A stretch of 64,000 nt of DNA from Prevotella sp. (GTDB lineage Bacteria; Bacteroidota; Bacteroidia; Bacteroidales; Bacteroidaceae): contig JAGAAJ010000130.1 in assembly GCA_017615355.1 (NCBI GenBank), positions 1 through 64,000 of the forward strand, written 5' to 3'. The notes beneath the pieces were generated by a model. It was not told where the DNA came from. It did no database searches and was given only the letters and a program-made list of their open reading frames with translations. Positions 11,448 to 19,322 of this stretch are shown here, piece by piece. Within the stretch, counting starts at the first letter, position 1. Every line of letters begins with the position of its first letter. The translations under genes and the position numbers were made by a program.

Positions 11448-12167
11448 TTATTCAGTCGTGCTGCCTCCCTCCTCGGTGTAGGTGCGCAGCAGGTTCACGT
11501 CTTTGCGGATATTGTATTCGTGGCCTTCGGCACCCTTTGCCGAGACAACCACGTAGTAGACGCCCTCCTTGACGGGGTGGCCGTTGTAGGTGCCGTCCCA
11601 GTAGCCGGCGGGGTCGTACCACTCATAGAGCTTCTGCCCACGGCGGTTGATGATGATGGCGTGGAATTTCACGATGCTCCTCCAGTGGTCAGGGCTTTGC
11701 GGGTCGTTCACGCCATAGGCGCCGTACTTGTCGTTGATGCCGTCGTCATTGGGCGAGAAGGCATTGGGAAACTTCAGGCGGCTCTCCAGGATGGTGACGG
11801 TGACGACCATCGAGTCCAGCTCGTCGCCGTCCTGCTCCAGGCGTGTCTTCAGCACCACATTGTAGGTGCCCGACTCGGTAAACGTGTACTCCGTGTCCTC
11901 CTCATAGCGTACGAAGAGCTCCTTCGGGGTGCCGTTCTTCGGCATTTCACGGAAGTGCCACTCGTAGGAGGGCGAGTAGCCTTCCATCTCCGAGGGGTTG
12001 GCACGGAACACGACCTTCAGCGGAGCCTGGCCCTCGCTGATGTTGTCCGTTTCCTGATCCATGCCGTCGTCATCCGTGTAGTAGGCCTTCGGGTCTACCT
12101 TCTGTGAGAAGGCTGGCAGAGCGCCTGAAAAGAGCGCAAAAAGCAGAAATATCAAAAACTTTTTCAT
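11448..12167 (-). CDS. Secreted protein with T9SS type-B (gliding-associated) C-terminal domain
   Basis: A 239-residue exported protein. Signal peptide MKKFLIFLLFALFSGALPAFS, then a PKD-like beta domain (about 45-130: YEWHF, TFTESGTYNVVL), then a C-terminal domain with the gliding-motility type-B signature LKFPNAFSPNDDGINDKY, an internal WDGTYNG and KEGVYYVVV. Such C-terminal domains direct secretion by the type IX system. The frame is open upstream to 12353, but the signal peptide and the promoter at 12187-12194 fix the start at 12167. It sits 3 bp upstream of uvrA, an unexpected operon partner that probably reflects shared transcription rather than shared function. Confidence 0.85.
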   Translation of the reverse strand: MKKFLIFLLFALFSGALPAFSQKVDPKAYYTDDDGMDQETDNISEGQAPLKVVFRANPSEMEGYSPSYEWHFREMPKNGTPKELFVRYEEDTEYTFTESGTYNVVLKTRLEQDGDELDSMVVTVTILESRLKFPNAFSPNDDGINDKYGAYGVNDPQSPDHWRSIVKFHAIIINRRGQKLYEWYDPAGYWDGTYNGHPVKEGVYYVVVSAKGAEGHEYNIRKDVNLLRTYTEEGGSTTE

Positions 12168-12186
12168 TTTCTTGCCGTTTAGAGTG

Positions 12187-12215
12187 CAAAGATACAAACA
12201 TTTTTCGTACTTTTG
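12187..12215. promoter_or_regulatory. Divergent promoter pair
   Basis: Minus-strand TATCTTTG at 12194-12187 serves the T9SS type-B gene. Plus-strand TACTTTTG at 12208-12215 serves the LysM gene at 12244. The two -7 boxes are 13 bp apart back to back, so the two polymerases would compete for overlapping sites. Confidence 0.7.
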
Positions 12216-12243
12216 CAGACGAAAACAGAAAAAAAACAAAACG

Positions 12244-13584
12244 ATGAAGCGATTATTAAGATATTTTTTGGTTTTGGCGCTCCTCGTGCTCACGGCAGGC
12301 ACTGCGCTGGCACAGTCGGTGATAACGCATAAGGTGAAGAAAGGCGAGACCATCTACGGCATTGCCCGCAGCTATGGCATCACCGAGACAGAGCTCCGCG
12401 CCGCCAATCCCGGCATGGAGCGTTCAGACTATGTGCTGAAGAAAGGCTCGAAGATTGTCATCCCCACCGTCGGACAGGCACAGACCACTATGGCCGACAC
12501 GCCGATGGAGGCCGACGATGTGCGCCAGCGTGCCATCCGCATGGGTGTGATGCTGCCGCTGCACGACATCAACGGCGACGGACGCCGCATGGTGGAATAC
12601 TATCGCGGACTGCTCATGGCCTGCGACAGCCTGAAGCATGAGGGCATCTCCGTCGATGTCTATGCTTGGAACACGCCCGACACCGGCGACATCACCGAGA
12701 TACTGGCCAAGCCCGAGGCTGCCCGGTGCGACATCATCTTCGGCCCGCTCTACTCCAAGCAGATGAACGACCTCTCCGCCTTCACCCTGCAGCATGGCAT
12801 CATGATGGTCATCCCCTATTCTATCAATGCACCGCAGGTGGCAGGCAATCCCCACATCTTCCAGGTCTACCAGTCGCCCGAATCGCTCTGCGAGAGCACC
12901 AGCCGCCGCTTCGCCGACTGGTTCAAGGACTACCACCCCGTCATCGTCGACTGCGACGACCCCAACAGCACCAAGGGCTCCTTCACCGCTGCCCTCCGCA
13001 AGGAGCTGGAGAGCCGCCATATCAGCTACAACCTCACCAGCCTGAAGTCGGTCAACTCACTCTTCGCCAGCGCCTTCAGCACCCAGCGTCCCAATGTGGT
13101 GGTGCTCAACTCGGCACGCACCAGCGACATGGAGGTGGCCTTCATCAAGCTCAAGGACCTGCTGGCAGCCAACGAGGGACTGAAGGTTTCGGTCTTCGGC
13201 TACACCGAGTGGATGGCCCTGATCGAGGCACAGGCCAACAACTTCCACAAGTACGACGTCTATATCCCTTCTCCCTTCTATCCCGGCATGGCGCCGTCGC
13301 TGTCAAAGCGCATGGCATTGAAATATCGTCAGAACTTCCAGCGCGACATGAGTGCCTATATGCCCCCGCTGGCCATGACGGGCTTCGACCACGCCTTCTT
13401 CTTCCTGCGCGGCCTGCACAAGTATGGCAAGACCTTCGACGGCGCACCCGGCCGCTTCAACTACACACCCGTGCAGACACCCCTGAAGTTCGAGCAGCAG
13501 GGCAGCGGCGCCGGATACCTCAACCGCGCCTATATGTTCGTGCACTACAAGCCCAACGGACAGATTGACACCATCAGCTATTAG
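12244..13584 (+). CDS. LysM domain plus periplasmic-binding-like protein
   Basis: A 446-residue exported protein. Signal peptide MKRLLRYFLVLALLVLTAGTALAQ; one LysM domain (about 27-75: HKVKKGETIYGIARSYGI...VLKKGSKIVIP) that would bind peptidoglycan; then a long region from about 95 (IRMGVMLPLHDINGDGRRMVEYYRGL) that reads like a type-1 periplasmic-binding fold, as in LppC/LpoA-type envelope proteins. A role in wall assembly or sensing is inferred, not shown. The start is the ATG at 12244; the longer frame from 12172 would run through the promoter. The stop abuts a heptamer array. Confidence 0.8.
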   Translation: MKRLLRYFLVLALLVLTAGTALAQSVITHKVKKGETIYGIARSYGITETELRAANPGMERSDYVLKKGSKIVIPTVGQAQTTMADTPMEADDVRQRAIRMGVMLPLHDINGDGRRMVEYYRGLLMACDSLKHEGISVDVYAWNTPDTGDITEILAKPEAARCDIIFGPLYSKQMNDLSAFTLQHGIMMVIPYSINAPQVAGNPHIFQVYQSPESLCESTSRRFADWFKDYHPVIVDCDDPNSTKGSFTAALRKELESRHISYNLTSLKSVNSLFASAFSTQRPNVVVLNSARTSDMEVAFIKLKDLLAANEGLKVSVFGYTEWMALIEAQANNFHKYDVYIPSPFYPGMAPSLSKRMALKYRQNFQRDMSAYMPPLAMTGFDHAFFFLRGLHKYGKTFDGAPGRFNYTPVQTPLKFEQQGSGAGYLNRAYMFVHYKPNGQIDTISY

Positions 13585-13728
13585 AAGTGATAAGTGGTAA
13601 GTGATAAGTGATGGGTAAACCCAAAGAATTGATAAGGACGGTAATAATGATGGTGGTAAAGACATTTACTTCTCATCGTCTATTACTTTCCTTTGTATTT
13701 ATCACTTGTCACTTATCACTTATCACTT
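13585..13728. repeat. Paired inverted heptamer arrays spanning the start of the PorT-like gene
   Basis: Left arm: AAGTGAT, AAGTGGT, AAGTGAT, AAGTGAT at 13585-13612. Right arm: ATCACTT, GTCACTT, ATCACTT, ATCACTT at 13701-13728. The centre is 88 bp. The right arm encodes part of the signal peptide of the downstream barrel protein, and the left arm contains its first ATG. Confidence 0.93.
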
Positions 13729-14447
13729 CTTCTGCGCAGGTGGGCGAACACCGCAACGACATGGCCATCGGCTTCAACGGCGGCATGGTGCTGAGCAATG
13801 TGGGCTTCCTGCCCAAGGTGCCCCAGAGCATGCATCAGGGCTTGACCGGCGGTCTCTCCCTCCGCTATACGTGCGAGAAATATTTCACCAGCATCTGTGC
13901 CGTCACCGCCGAGGTGAACTATGCCCAGATAGGCTGGAAGGAGAATATCCTCACCCCCGAAGACGAGCCCGTCATCAATCCTGCGTCGGGACTGCCTGAG
14001 GAATACCAGCGCGACATGACCTATGTGCAGATGCCCGTCTTTGCCCGCCTAGGGTGGGGCAGGGAGCGCCGCGGCCTGCAGTTCTTCTTCCAGGTGGGTC
14101 CGCAGGTGGGCTTCTTCCTCAGCGAGAAGACGAAGATGAATTTCGAGTGGGAAAAGCGCACCCCCGTCTATGCCAACGGCACAGGCCGCACTTCAAGCAT
14201 CGTGGCGCAGGACACCATGGCCGTGGAACACAAGCTCGACTACGGCATCGCCGGCGGCATGGGTCTCGAGTTCTCGCATCCCAAGCTCGGCCATTTCCTC
14301 CTCGAGGGCCGCTACTACTATGGCCTGGGCAATATCTATGGCGACACGAAGCGCGACTATTTCGCCCTCAGCAATTTCTCCAACATCGTGGTGAAGCTCA
14401 CCTACCTCTTCGATTTGAAGCGCACCAAGAATCCCAACATCAAATAG
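13608..14447 (+). CDS. PorT-family outer-membrane beta-barrel protein
   Basis: Up to 279 residues. After an N-terminal export signal the body is a beta-barrel of the PorT/OmpW-like type: GFNGGMVLSN, YAQIGWKEN, MTYVQMPVFARLGW, QFFFQVGPQVGFFLSE, and a final strand FSNIVVKLTYLFDLK. It would be an outer-membrane protein; some PorT relatives belong to the type IX machinery, but this copy cannot be assigned to that role. The start is uncertain (13608, 13611 or a later ATG) because the whole 5' region lies in a repeat, and the signal-peptide core is encoded by heptamers. It follows the LysM gene closely and is probably cotranscribed. Confidence 0.75.
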   Translation: MMGKPKELIRTVIMMVVKTFTSHRLLLSFVFITCHLSLITSSAQVGEHRNDMAIGFNGGMVLSNVGFLPKVPQSMHQGLTGGLSLRYTCEKYFTSICAVTAEVNYAQIGWKENILTPEDEPVINPASGLPEEYQRDMTYVQMPVFARLGWGRERRGLQFFFQVGPQVGFFLSEKTKMNFEWEKRTPVYANGTGRTSSIVAQDTMAVEHKLDYGIAGGMGLEFSHPKLGHFLLEGRYYYGLGNIYGDTKRDYFALSNFSNIVVKLTYLFDLKRTKNPNIK

Positions 14448-14479
14448 CCCGGTCGTTTAGGAGAGAGAAAATAAAAATA

Positions 14480-14503
14480 CCCCCGAAATTGGGGACTTTT
14501 TTT
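14480..14503. terminator. Hairpin between convergent genes
   Basis: CCCC, a 6-base GAAATT loop, GGGG, then ACTTTTTTT on the plus strand. It lies between the PorT-like gene and the last gene of the polysaccharide operon and could stop transcription from the plus side, weakly from the other. Confidence 0.6.
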
Positions 14504-14507
14504 CTTG

Positions 14508-15077
14508 TCAGAATTTCTTTCCGAAGATGATGTTGAGGAAAGTCTTCATGATGATCTTGAGGTCGAACCACCACGAGCGGTGCTCCAGATAGTAGAGGTC
14601 GAGCTCCAGGCGGCGCAGCATCTTATCCATGGTGTCGGTGTAGCCGTTGTAGAGGGTGGCATAGCTGGTGACACCGGGGCGGAGCTGGTAGAGCTGCTCG
14701 TAGCGCGGGTCTATCTGCATGATCTGGTCGATGAAATATTTCCTCTCTGGACGGGGACCGATGAAGGACATGTCGCCCTTGAGCACGTTCCACAGCTGCG
14801 GGAGCTCGTCGAGGTGATGGTTGCGCAGGAACTTGCCGATGCGTGTGAGGCGGGGGTCGTTCTCCTTCTGCAGCAGCTCCTCGCCTTCTTTCTCGGCATC
14901 GACCACCATGCTGCGGAACTTGTAGATATAGAACGGCTGTCCGCCCAGCCCGATGCGCTCCTGCTTATAGATGGCCGGTCCGCCACCGATCTTGATGACC
15001 AGCCAGCACACCAGTATCAGCGGTGAGAAAACCACCAGGCAGACGGCGGCAACGATGATGTCGAAGATGCGCTTCAT
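14508..15077 (-). CDS. Initiating sugar (phospho)transferase
   Basis: A 189-residue member of the bacterial sugar transferase family (WbaP/WcaJ C-terminal type). It has the N-terminal membrane hairpin (FDIIVAAVCLVVFSPLILVCWLVIK), the KFRSMVVDAE motif, RLTRIGKFLRNHHLDELPQLWNVLKGDMSFIGPRPER, and Y..RPGVTSYA. These enzymes attach the first sugar phosphate to undecaprenyl phosphate at the inner membrane. It overlaps the upstream gene by 4 bp (ATGA) and ends the polysaccharide operon. A second potential initiator is encoded next to it, so which one starts the repeat unit is open. Confidence 0.93.
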   Translation of the reverse strand: MKRIFDIIVAAVCLVVFSPLILVCWLVIKIGGGPAIYKQERIGLGGQPFYIYKFRSMVVDAEKEGEELLQKENDPRLTRIGKFLRNHHLDELPQLWNVLKGDMSFIGPRPERKYFIDQIMQIDPRYEQLYQLRPGVTSYATLYNGYTDTMDKMLRRLELDLYYLEHRSWWFDLKIIMKTFLNIIFGKKF

Positions 15078-16156
15078 GCCTCTGGTTTCATTTTAAGGGT
15101 GATACATGTGTTGACGATGCAGTAGAGGGCTACATCGATGATGACGATGTAGGTGACGGGCAGCACCATGTAGAGCAGGCTGTTCATGATGACGTACCAC
15201 AGGGCCAGGGTGAGGATGCAGGCCAGCGCCTGGTGCTGGCTCAGTCCTGTGCGCATGAGCTTGTGGTGGATGTGGTTTCTGTCGGCATCGAAGAGGGGCT
15301 TGTGGTGGTGCAGCCGGTAGAGCGTGACTCTGACCACATCGACGGTGGGTACGAAGAGCAGCGTGAGGGGTACGATGATGGCCTCGGGACGGGTGGGCCA
15401 GATATTGGTGTTGTTCATGGCGCACTTGACGGCAAAGAATCCGAGGATGAATCCCAGGGATAGGCTGCCGGAGTCGCCCATGAAGATCTTGTTGTTGCGT
15501 TCCTCTTTTCCAAACAGGTTGAAATAGCCGAAGGCCACGAGTGCGCCCATCATGCCGGCTATGATGATGGTGTAGGTGTAGACATAGACGCCGTGATGGA
15601 TGAAGTAGGCGAGGAACCCGGCCAATGCCAGCAGCGAGAGGCCTGTGGCCAGTCCGTCGATGCCGTCGATGAGGTTGATGGCATTGTCGATGAACACGAT
15701 GACGAAGGCGGTGAGCGGGATGCCAATGTAATAGGGTATCTCGCCGATGCCGAAGAGCCCGTAGAGGTTGTTGATATAGAGTCCTGCCAGGGGGAGCAGG
15801 CAGGCCGTGAGTATCTGTGCAATGAACTTGGTGGTGGCGTTGAGTCCTACCAGGTCGTCGACGATGCCGACGCCGTAGATGATCAGCAGTCCTGCAAAGA
15901 AGACGGCACTCCAGATGTTGACGGGCAGCTTGTGCTCTTCTATCATGGGCGAGAAGAGCAGCATGATGAGGAAGGCTATCAGCATGCTGGGGAAGAAGGA
16001 TATTCCGCCCAGGCGGGGTATGGCATTCTTATGGACTTTCCTTTCGTTGGGTATGTCGTAGAGCCTCTTTTTCTTGCAGAAATCAAGAATAAGAGGCGTG
16101 AATACCAGGCCGCAGATCAAACTCAACAAAAAAGCTCCAAGTAGATATATTGTCAT
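15074..16156 (-). CDS. Undecaprenyl-phosphate GlcNAc-1-phosphate transferase (WecA/TagO-like)
   Basis: A 360-residue MraY/WecA-type membrane enzyme with about ten helices. The cytoplasmic motifs are present: PNERKVHKNAIPRLGG, GIVDDL, DNAINLIDGIDGLATG with the catalytic aspartates, FMGDSGSLSLGF, and the HHKLMRTGLSQHQA histidines. It moves a HexNAc-1-phosphate from UDP-sugar onto undecaprenyl phosphate. A 20-bp palindrome stands 16 bp before its start. Overlaps the sugar transferase by 4 bp. Confidence 0.93.
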   Translation of the reverse strand: MTIYLLGAFLLSLICGLVFTPLILDFCKKKRLYDIPNERKVHKNAIPRLGGISFFPSMLIAFLIMLLFSPMIEEHKLPVNIWSAVFFAGLLIIYGVGIVDDLVGLNATTKFIAQILTACLLPLAGLYINNLYGLFGIGEIPYYIGIPLTAFVIVFIDNAINLIDGIDGLATGLSLLALAGFLAYFIHHGVYVYTYTIIIAGMMGALVAFGYFNLFGKEERNNKIFMGDSGSLSLGFILGFFAVKCAMNNTNIWPTRPEAIIVPLTLLFVPTVDVVRVTLYRLHHHKPLFDADRNHIHHKLMRTGLSQHQALACILTLALWYVIMNSLLYMVLPVTYIVIIDVALYCIVNTCITLKMKPEA

Positions 16157-16172
16157 AAGCAGTCCAGCCGTT

Positions 16173-16192
16173 TATATACATTGTTGTATATA
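16173..16192. promoter_or_regulatory. Palindrome before the WecA-like gene
   Basis: TATATACA, a 4-base TTGT loop, TGTATATA: a perfect 8-bp inverted repeat between the GT2 stop and the WecA-like start. It could be an operator, a processing hairpin or simply AT-rich symmetry. Confidence 0.4.
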
Positions 16193-16248
16193 TAACTGAC
16201 GAATGCGCCCTTTATTGTGTTGTCAGACCATTTATTTTTCCCGAAATC

Positions 16249-17043
16249 CTATTCTTGGAAATGGAGCTTCTTCCGCTTGGGATAGCCGTAGAAGAATCCG
16301 AATTTCTTCCAGTATTTGACGTGGCTCTGTATGAAGATCTTGGCATATCTGGAGTTGGAGCGTGCACGGCGTGTCCCCTTGTAGATGATGACGGTCTTGG
16401 GATAGTAGACCACCTCGAGGCCCTTCTGGCGTATGCGGGTGCACCAGTCGAGGTCTTCGGCATACATGAAGAGGTCGTCGTCGAGGCCGCCCGTTTCCTC
16501 ATAGGCCTTCCTCGACACCATGATGAAGGCGCCTATCAGCCAGTCGACCGTCTGGATATCGGTATAGTCCATGTTTTTATTGAGGATGCTGGTCTTGTGG
16601 CCTACGACTCGCTTGACCTGCCGCCAGATGTATCTTGGCACGGAGACGTATGGGCGGGCCGTGTCCTGGATGTTGCCGTCGGGGTCTTTCATCTGCGGCG
16701 CTATCGCTCCCACCTCGGGGTGGCGGTTCATGAAGTCGATCATCTTGTCGAGACTGGAGACCAGCGTGCAGTCGGAATTCATGATGGCGAGGTAGTCGCC
16801 CTTGGCCACCTTCAGCCCTTCGTTCATGGCGTAGGCAAAGCCGCCGTTCCTGTCGTTGAACAGCCAGCGTACGTTGGGGTCTGTCTGGTCGATCTCAGCC
16901 TGCTGCTGTTTGTCGTAGCATGAATTGGAAGACACAATCATCTCGTATGGCATCCTGATGTGCGTCTTGAATGATGCCACGCACTGCATAATCTCGTCTA
17001 TGCTATGGTATTCAACTATGACAACAGAGAGTTTGATGTCCAT
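16249..17043 (-). CDS. Glycosyltransferase family 2
   Basis: A 264-residue GT-A enzyme of the rhamnosyl/WcaA type. It opens with SVVIVEYHS, has the nucleotide-binding NDRNGGFAYAMNEG, a metal-binding position at AIMNSDC (in place of DxD), and the acceptor/catalytic region GGLDDDLFMYAEDLDWC. It would add one sugar to the lipid-linked polysaccharide unit at the cytoplasmic face. It overlaps the upstream glycosyltransferase gene by 28 bp. Donor and linkage are not predictable. Confidence 0.92.
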   Translation of the reverse strand: MDIKLSVVIVEYHSIDEIMQCVASFKTHIRMPYEMIVSSNSCYDKQQQAEIDQTDPNVRWLFNDRNGGFAYAMNEGLKVAKGDYLAIMNSDCTLVSSLDKMIDFMNRHPEVGAIAPQMKDPDGNIQDTARPYVSVPRYIWRQVKRVVGHKTSILNKNMDYTDIQTVDWLIGAFIMVSRKAYEETGGLDDDLFMYAEDLDWCTRIRQKGLEVVYYPKTVIIYKGTRRARSNSRYAKIFIQSHVKYWKKFGFFYGYPKRKKLHFQE

Positions 17044-18137
17044 AATTTCATATATTGGTTCTTAAGATAATTCTCGGTGGCGTCCTTGTACTGGCTCCAG
17101 AGGCTGCCGGCTTTCTCCGACTTCTGGCGGATGTCTTCCCTTGTCAGGCTGGTGGTCAGCCTGATGAGGTCGTCGGACGACTCGTCGATGCCATATCCGA
17201 AACCGTTCTGCCGCACTTTGTCGGCTATGATGATGCCGTTGGTGGTGATCAGCGGCTTGCCGACGAACATGGCCTCGTAGTATTTGTTGGGTGCGGCATA
17301 GAGGTGGTTGGGGTTCTGCTTGGAGTACATGGCATAGATGACGTCGGAATTGAACATGATGCGAAGGCCCTTGGAATACTCCACTTTCCCGTAATAGCGG
17401 ATATGCGGGCAGTCCTTGTGGGCCTCGAGCAAGGCGACGATGTCGTTGGTGCCATATCCGGCGATGTTGAGGTTGTAGTGGCCCTTGGCGGCTCCCTCAA
17501 TCACCTCTGCCAGGCATCTGTCGTTGGTGAAGCCTCCGACATACACCAGCGTGACGAGCGGGTTGTCGAACTGGAAGGCCTTGTCCTCATAGAGGAAGTC
17601 GGTGGTGGTGAAGGAGGGGATGTTCTGCAGCACACTATAGCGGCCCTCGATGTTGTAGGGTATCTGCCTGACTCGCTCGGGTTCACAGATGATGATGTGG
17701 TCGGCACGTTTCACGCTGAACCGTTCCATGAACCTGAAGGCTAGGGAAACGATCTTCCCCTGATTGTAGAGTGTGTCGGATATCCAGTCGAATATGTCGA
17801 AGAGGAGGAAATGGCTGCGCCGGCTCAGCATCTTGTAGACGGCGGCAGGGAAGGCCGCGTCGAGGTCGCAGGCATGGATCTGCAGGTTGTCGTGGAATGA
17901 GAACAGGGTCTTGAGAATGAACCACATCCATTTCAGACGGTCGATGATGGCCGCCATGCCGCCTTGGTTGTATTTGCTCTTGGCAGGGCAGTAGACGGCA
18001 TTGGGAAGGCGCTGGGAGTTGCCGAGGCGGTCCCAGGCAATAATCTTGAAATCCACCTTTTCCCTCACCAGGAAATCCACATATTTCATGGTGCGGGAGT
18101 CGGAGATGATGTCGTTGCAGCGTATGAGGACTAACAT
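17016..18137 (-). CDS. Glycosyltransferase, GT-B fold (GT4-like)
   Basis: A 373-residue protein with a GT-B layout. The N-terminal half has HACDLDAAFPAAVY and a mid-domain ADHIIICEPERVR; the C-terminal half has LVTLVYVGGF, LNIAGYG, IRYYGKVEYSKGL and the donor-binding region APNKYYEAMFVGKPLITT. It resembles family 4 transferases but lacks a textbook EX7E, so the family number is tentative. Overlaps wecB by 7 bp and the GT2 gene by 28 bp, consistent with tight translational coupling. Confidence 0.82.
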   Translation of the reverse strand: MLVLIRCNDIISDSRTMKYVDFLVREKVDFKIIAWDRLGNSQRLPNAVYCPAKSKYNQGGMAAIIDRLKWMWFILKTLFSFHDNLQIHACDLDAAFPAAVYKMLSRRSHFLLFDIFDWISDTLYNQGKIVSLAFRFMERFSVKRADHIIICEPERVRQIPYNIEGRYSVLQNIPSFTTTDFLYEDKAFQFDNPLVTLVYVGGFTNDRCLAEVIEGAAKGHYNLNIAGYGTNDIVALLEAHKDCPHIRYYGKVEYSKGLRIMFNSDVIYAMYSKQNPNHLYAAPNKYYEAMFVGKPLITTNGIIIADKVRQNGFGYGIDESSDDLIRLTTSLTREDIRQKSEKAGSLWSQYKDATENYLKNQYMKLWTSNSLLS

Positions 18138-19318
18138 GACTTCAGATAGGTAACGATTCGCTCACAGGCATGGCCGTCGCCGTAGGGGTTGACGGCCTTG
18201 CTCATTTTCTCATATTCAGCGGCATTGTCCAGCAGGAGGCTCATCTCATTCACGATCTTGTCATAGTCGGTGCCCACCAGCTTGACGGTGCCTGCCTCCA
18301 GCGCCTCGGGGCGTTCGGTGGTGTCGCGCATCACCAGCACAGGCTTGCCCAGGCCAGGTGCTTCCTCCTGTATGCCGCCGCTGTCGGTCAGGACGACGGA
18401 TGCCTTCTCCATCAGACAGACAAACTCCAGATACTGCAGCGGCTCGATGAAGAAGAAGTTGTGGGCCTCGCCCCATCCCTCGCCCAGGTCAAGGGCGTCG
18501 ATGCCCTTGAATACCTGATGAATGGGCTGGCGCACGTTGGGATTGAGGTGCATGGGATAGACAAAGTCCACGTCGGGATACTTCACGGAGAGGTCTTTCA
18601 TGGCGGTCAGCATACGGATGAAACCGTCGCCGAAGTTCTCGCGGCGATGGCCCGTAATCAAAACTAGCTTACGGCTTACGGGCTTACCGCTTAAACGACT
18701 TGCGTCATAGCCTGCGTCCTTGAGCACGTTGACTTGCTCAGCGGCAAGGGCGGGGTCGCTCTTGAGTTTTTCCACCACCATGTGCAGGGCGTCGATGACC
18801 GTATTGCCCGTGACGATGATCGTCCCATGGGCATTCTCGGCCTTCAGGTTCTGTTCGGAGAGTGGGGTGGGAGCAAAGTCGAAGGATGCGATGCGTCCCG
18901 TGATCTGGCGGTTCATCTCCTCCGGCCAAGGGCTGTAGATGTTGTGGGTGCGCAGGCCGGCTTCCACATGGCCTACGGGTATCTGCTGGTAGAAAGCCGC
19001 CAGGGCAGCGGCGGTGGAGGTCGTCGTGTCGCCATGTACCAGCACGACGTCGGGCTTACATTCCTTCAGCACATCACGCATTCCCGTCAGCACCCGGGCC
19101 GTGACGTCGTACAGGTCCTGTCCCTGCTTCATGATATTCAGGTCGTAGTCGGGGGTGACATCGAATATCCTGAGCACCTGGTCGAGCATCTCGCGGTGCT
19201 GGCCTGTCACGCAGACGATGGTCTTGAAAGACGCTGACTCTTCCTGAAAGCGTTTCACCAGCGGGCACATCTTGATAGCCTCTGGGCGAGTGCCGAAAAC
19301 CAACATGATTGTCTTCAT
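18131..19318 (-). CDS. wecB: UDP-N-acetylglucosamine 2-epimerase (non-hydrolysing)
   Basis: A 395-residue enzyme that interconverts UDP-GlcNAc and UDP-ManNAc, supplying a precursor for the adjacent polysaccharide. Motifs: MLVFGTRPEAIKM, VHGDTTTSTAAALAAF, HVEAGLRT, PWPEEMNRQ, LITGHRRENFG, DSGGIQEEAPGLGKPVLVMRDTTERPEA. The frame is open to 19381, but MKTIMLVFGTRPE at 19318 is the usual start and lies 5 bp after the previous stop. A repeat of about 30 bp (18666-18695) adds about ten residues just before the GHRREN motif. Confidence 0.95.
   Translation of the reverse strand: MKTIMLVFGTRPEAIKMCPLVKRFQEESASFKTIVCVTGQHREMLDQVLRIFDVTPDYDLNIMKQGQDLYDVTARVLTGMRDVLKECKPDVVLVHGDTTTSTAAALAAFYQQIPVGHVEAGLRTHNIYSPWPEEMNRQITGRIASFDFAPTPLSEQNLKAENAHGTIIVTGNTVIDALHMVVEKLKSDPALAAEQVNVLKDAGYDASRLSGKPVSRKLVLITGHRRENFGDGFIRMLTAMKDLSVKYPDVDFVYPMHLNPNVRQPIHQVFKGIDALDLGEGWGEAHNFFFIEPLQYLEFVCLMEKASVVLTDSGGIQEEAPGLGKPVLVMRDTTERPEALEAGTVKLVGTDYDKIVNEMSLLLDNAAEYEKMSKAVNPYGDGHACERIVTYLKSC
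18666..18695. repeat. Four GCTTAC-type units inside wecB
   Basis: Units AGCTTAC, GGCTTAC, GGGCTTAC, CGCTTAAA (7, 7, 8, 8 bp; 30 bp in total and so in frame). They encode the segment SRLSGKPVSRKLV immediately before the conserved LITGHRREN of the epimerase. Confidence 0.65.
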
Positions 19319-19322
19319 CTCA

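Noticed and set aside
12172..12243. Upstream start for the LysM protein
   Set aside because: That region contains both divergent -7 boxes and would place a charged stretch before the signal peptide.
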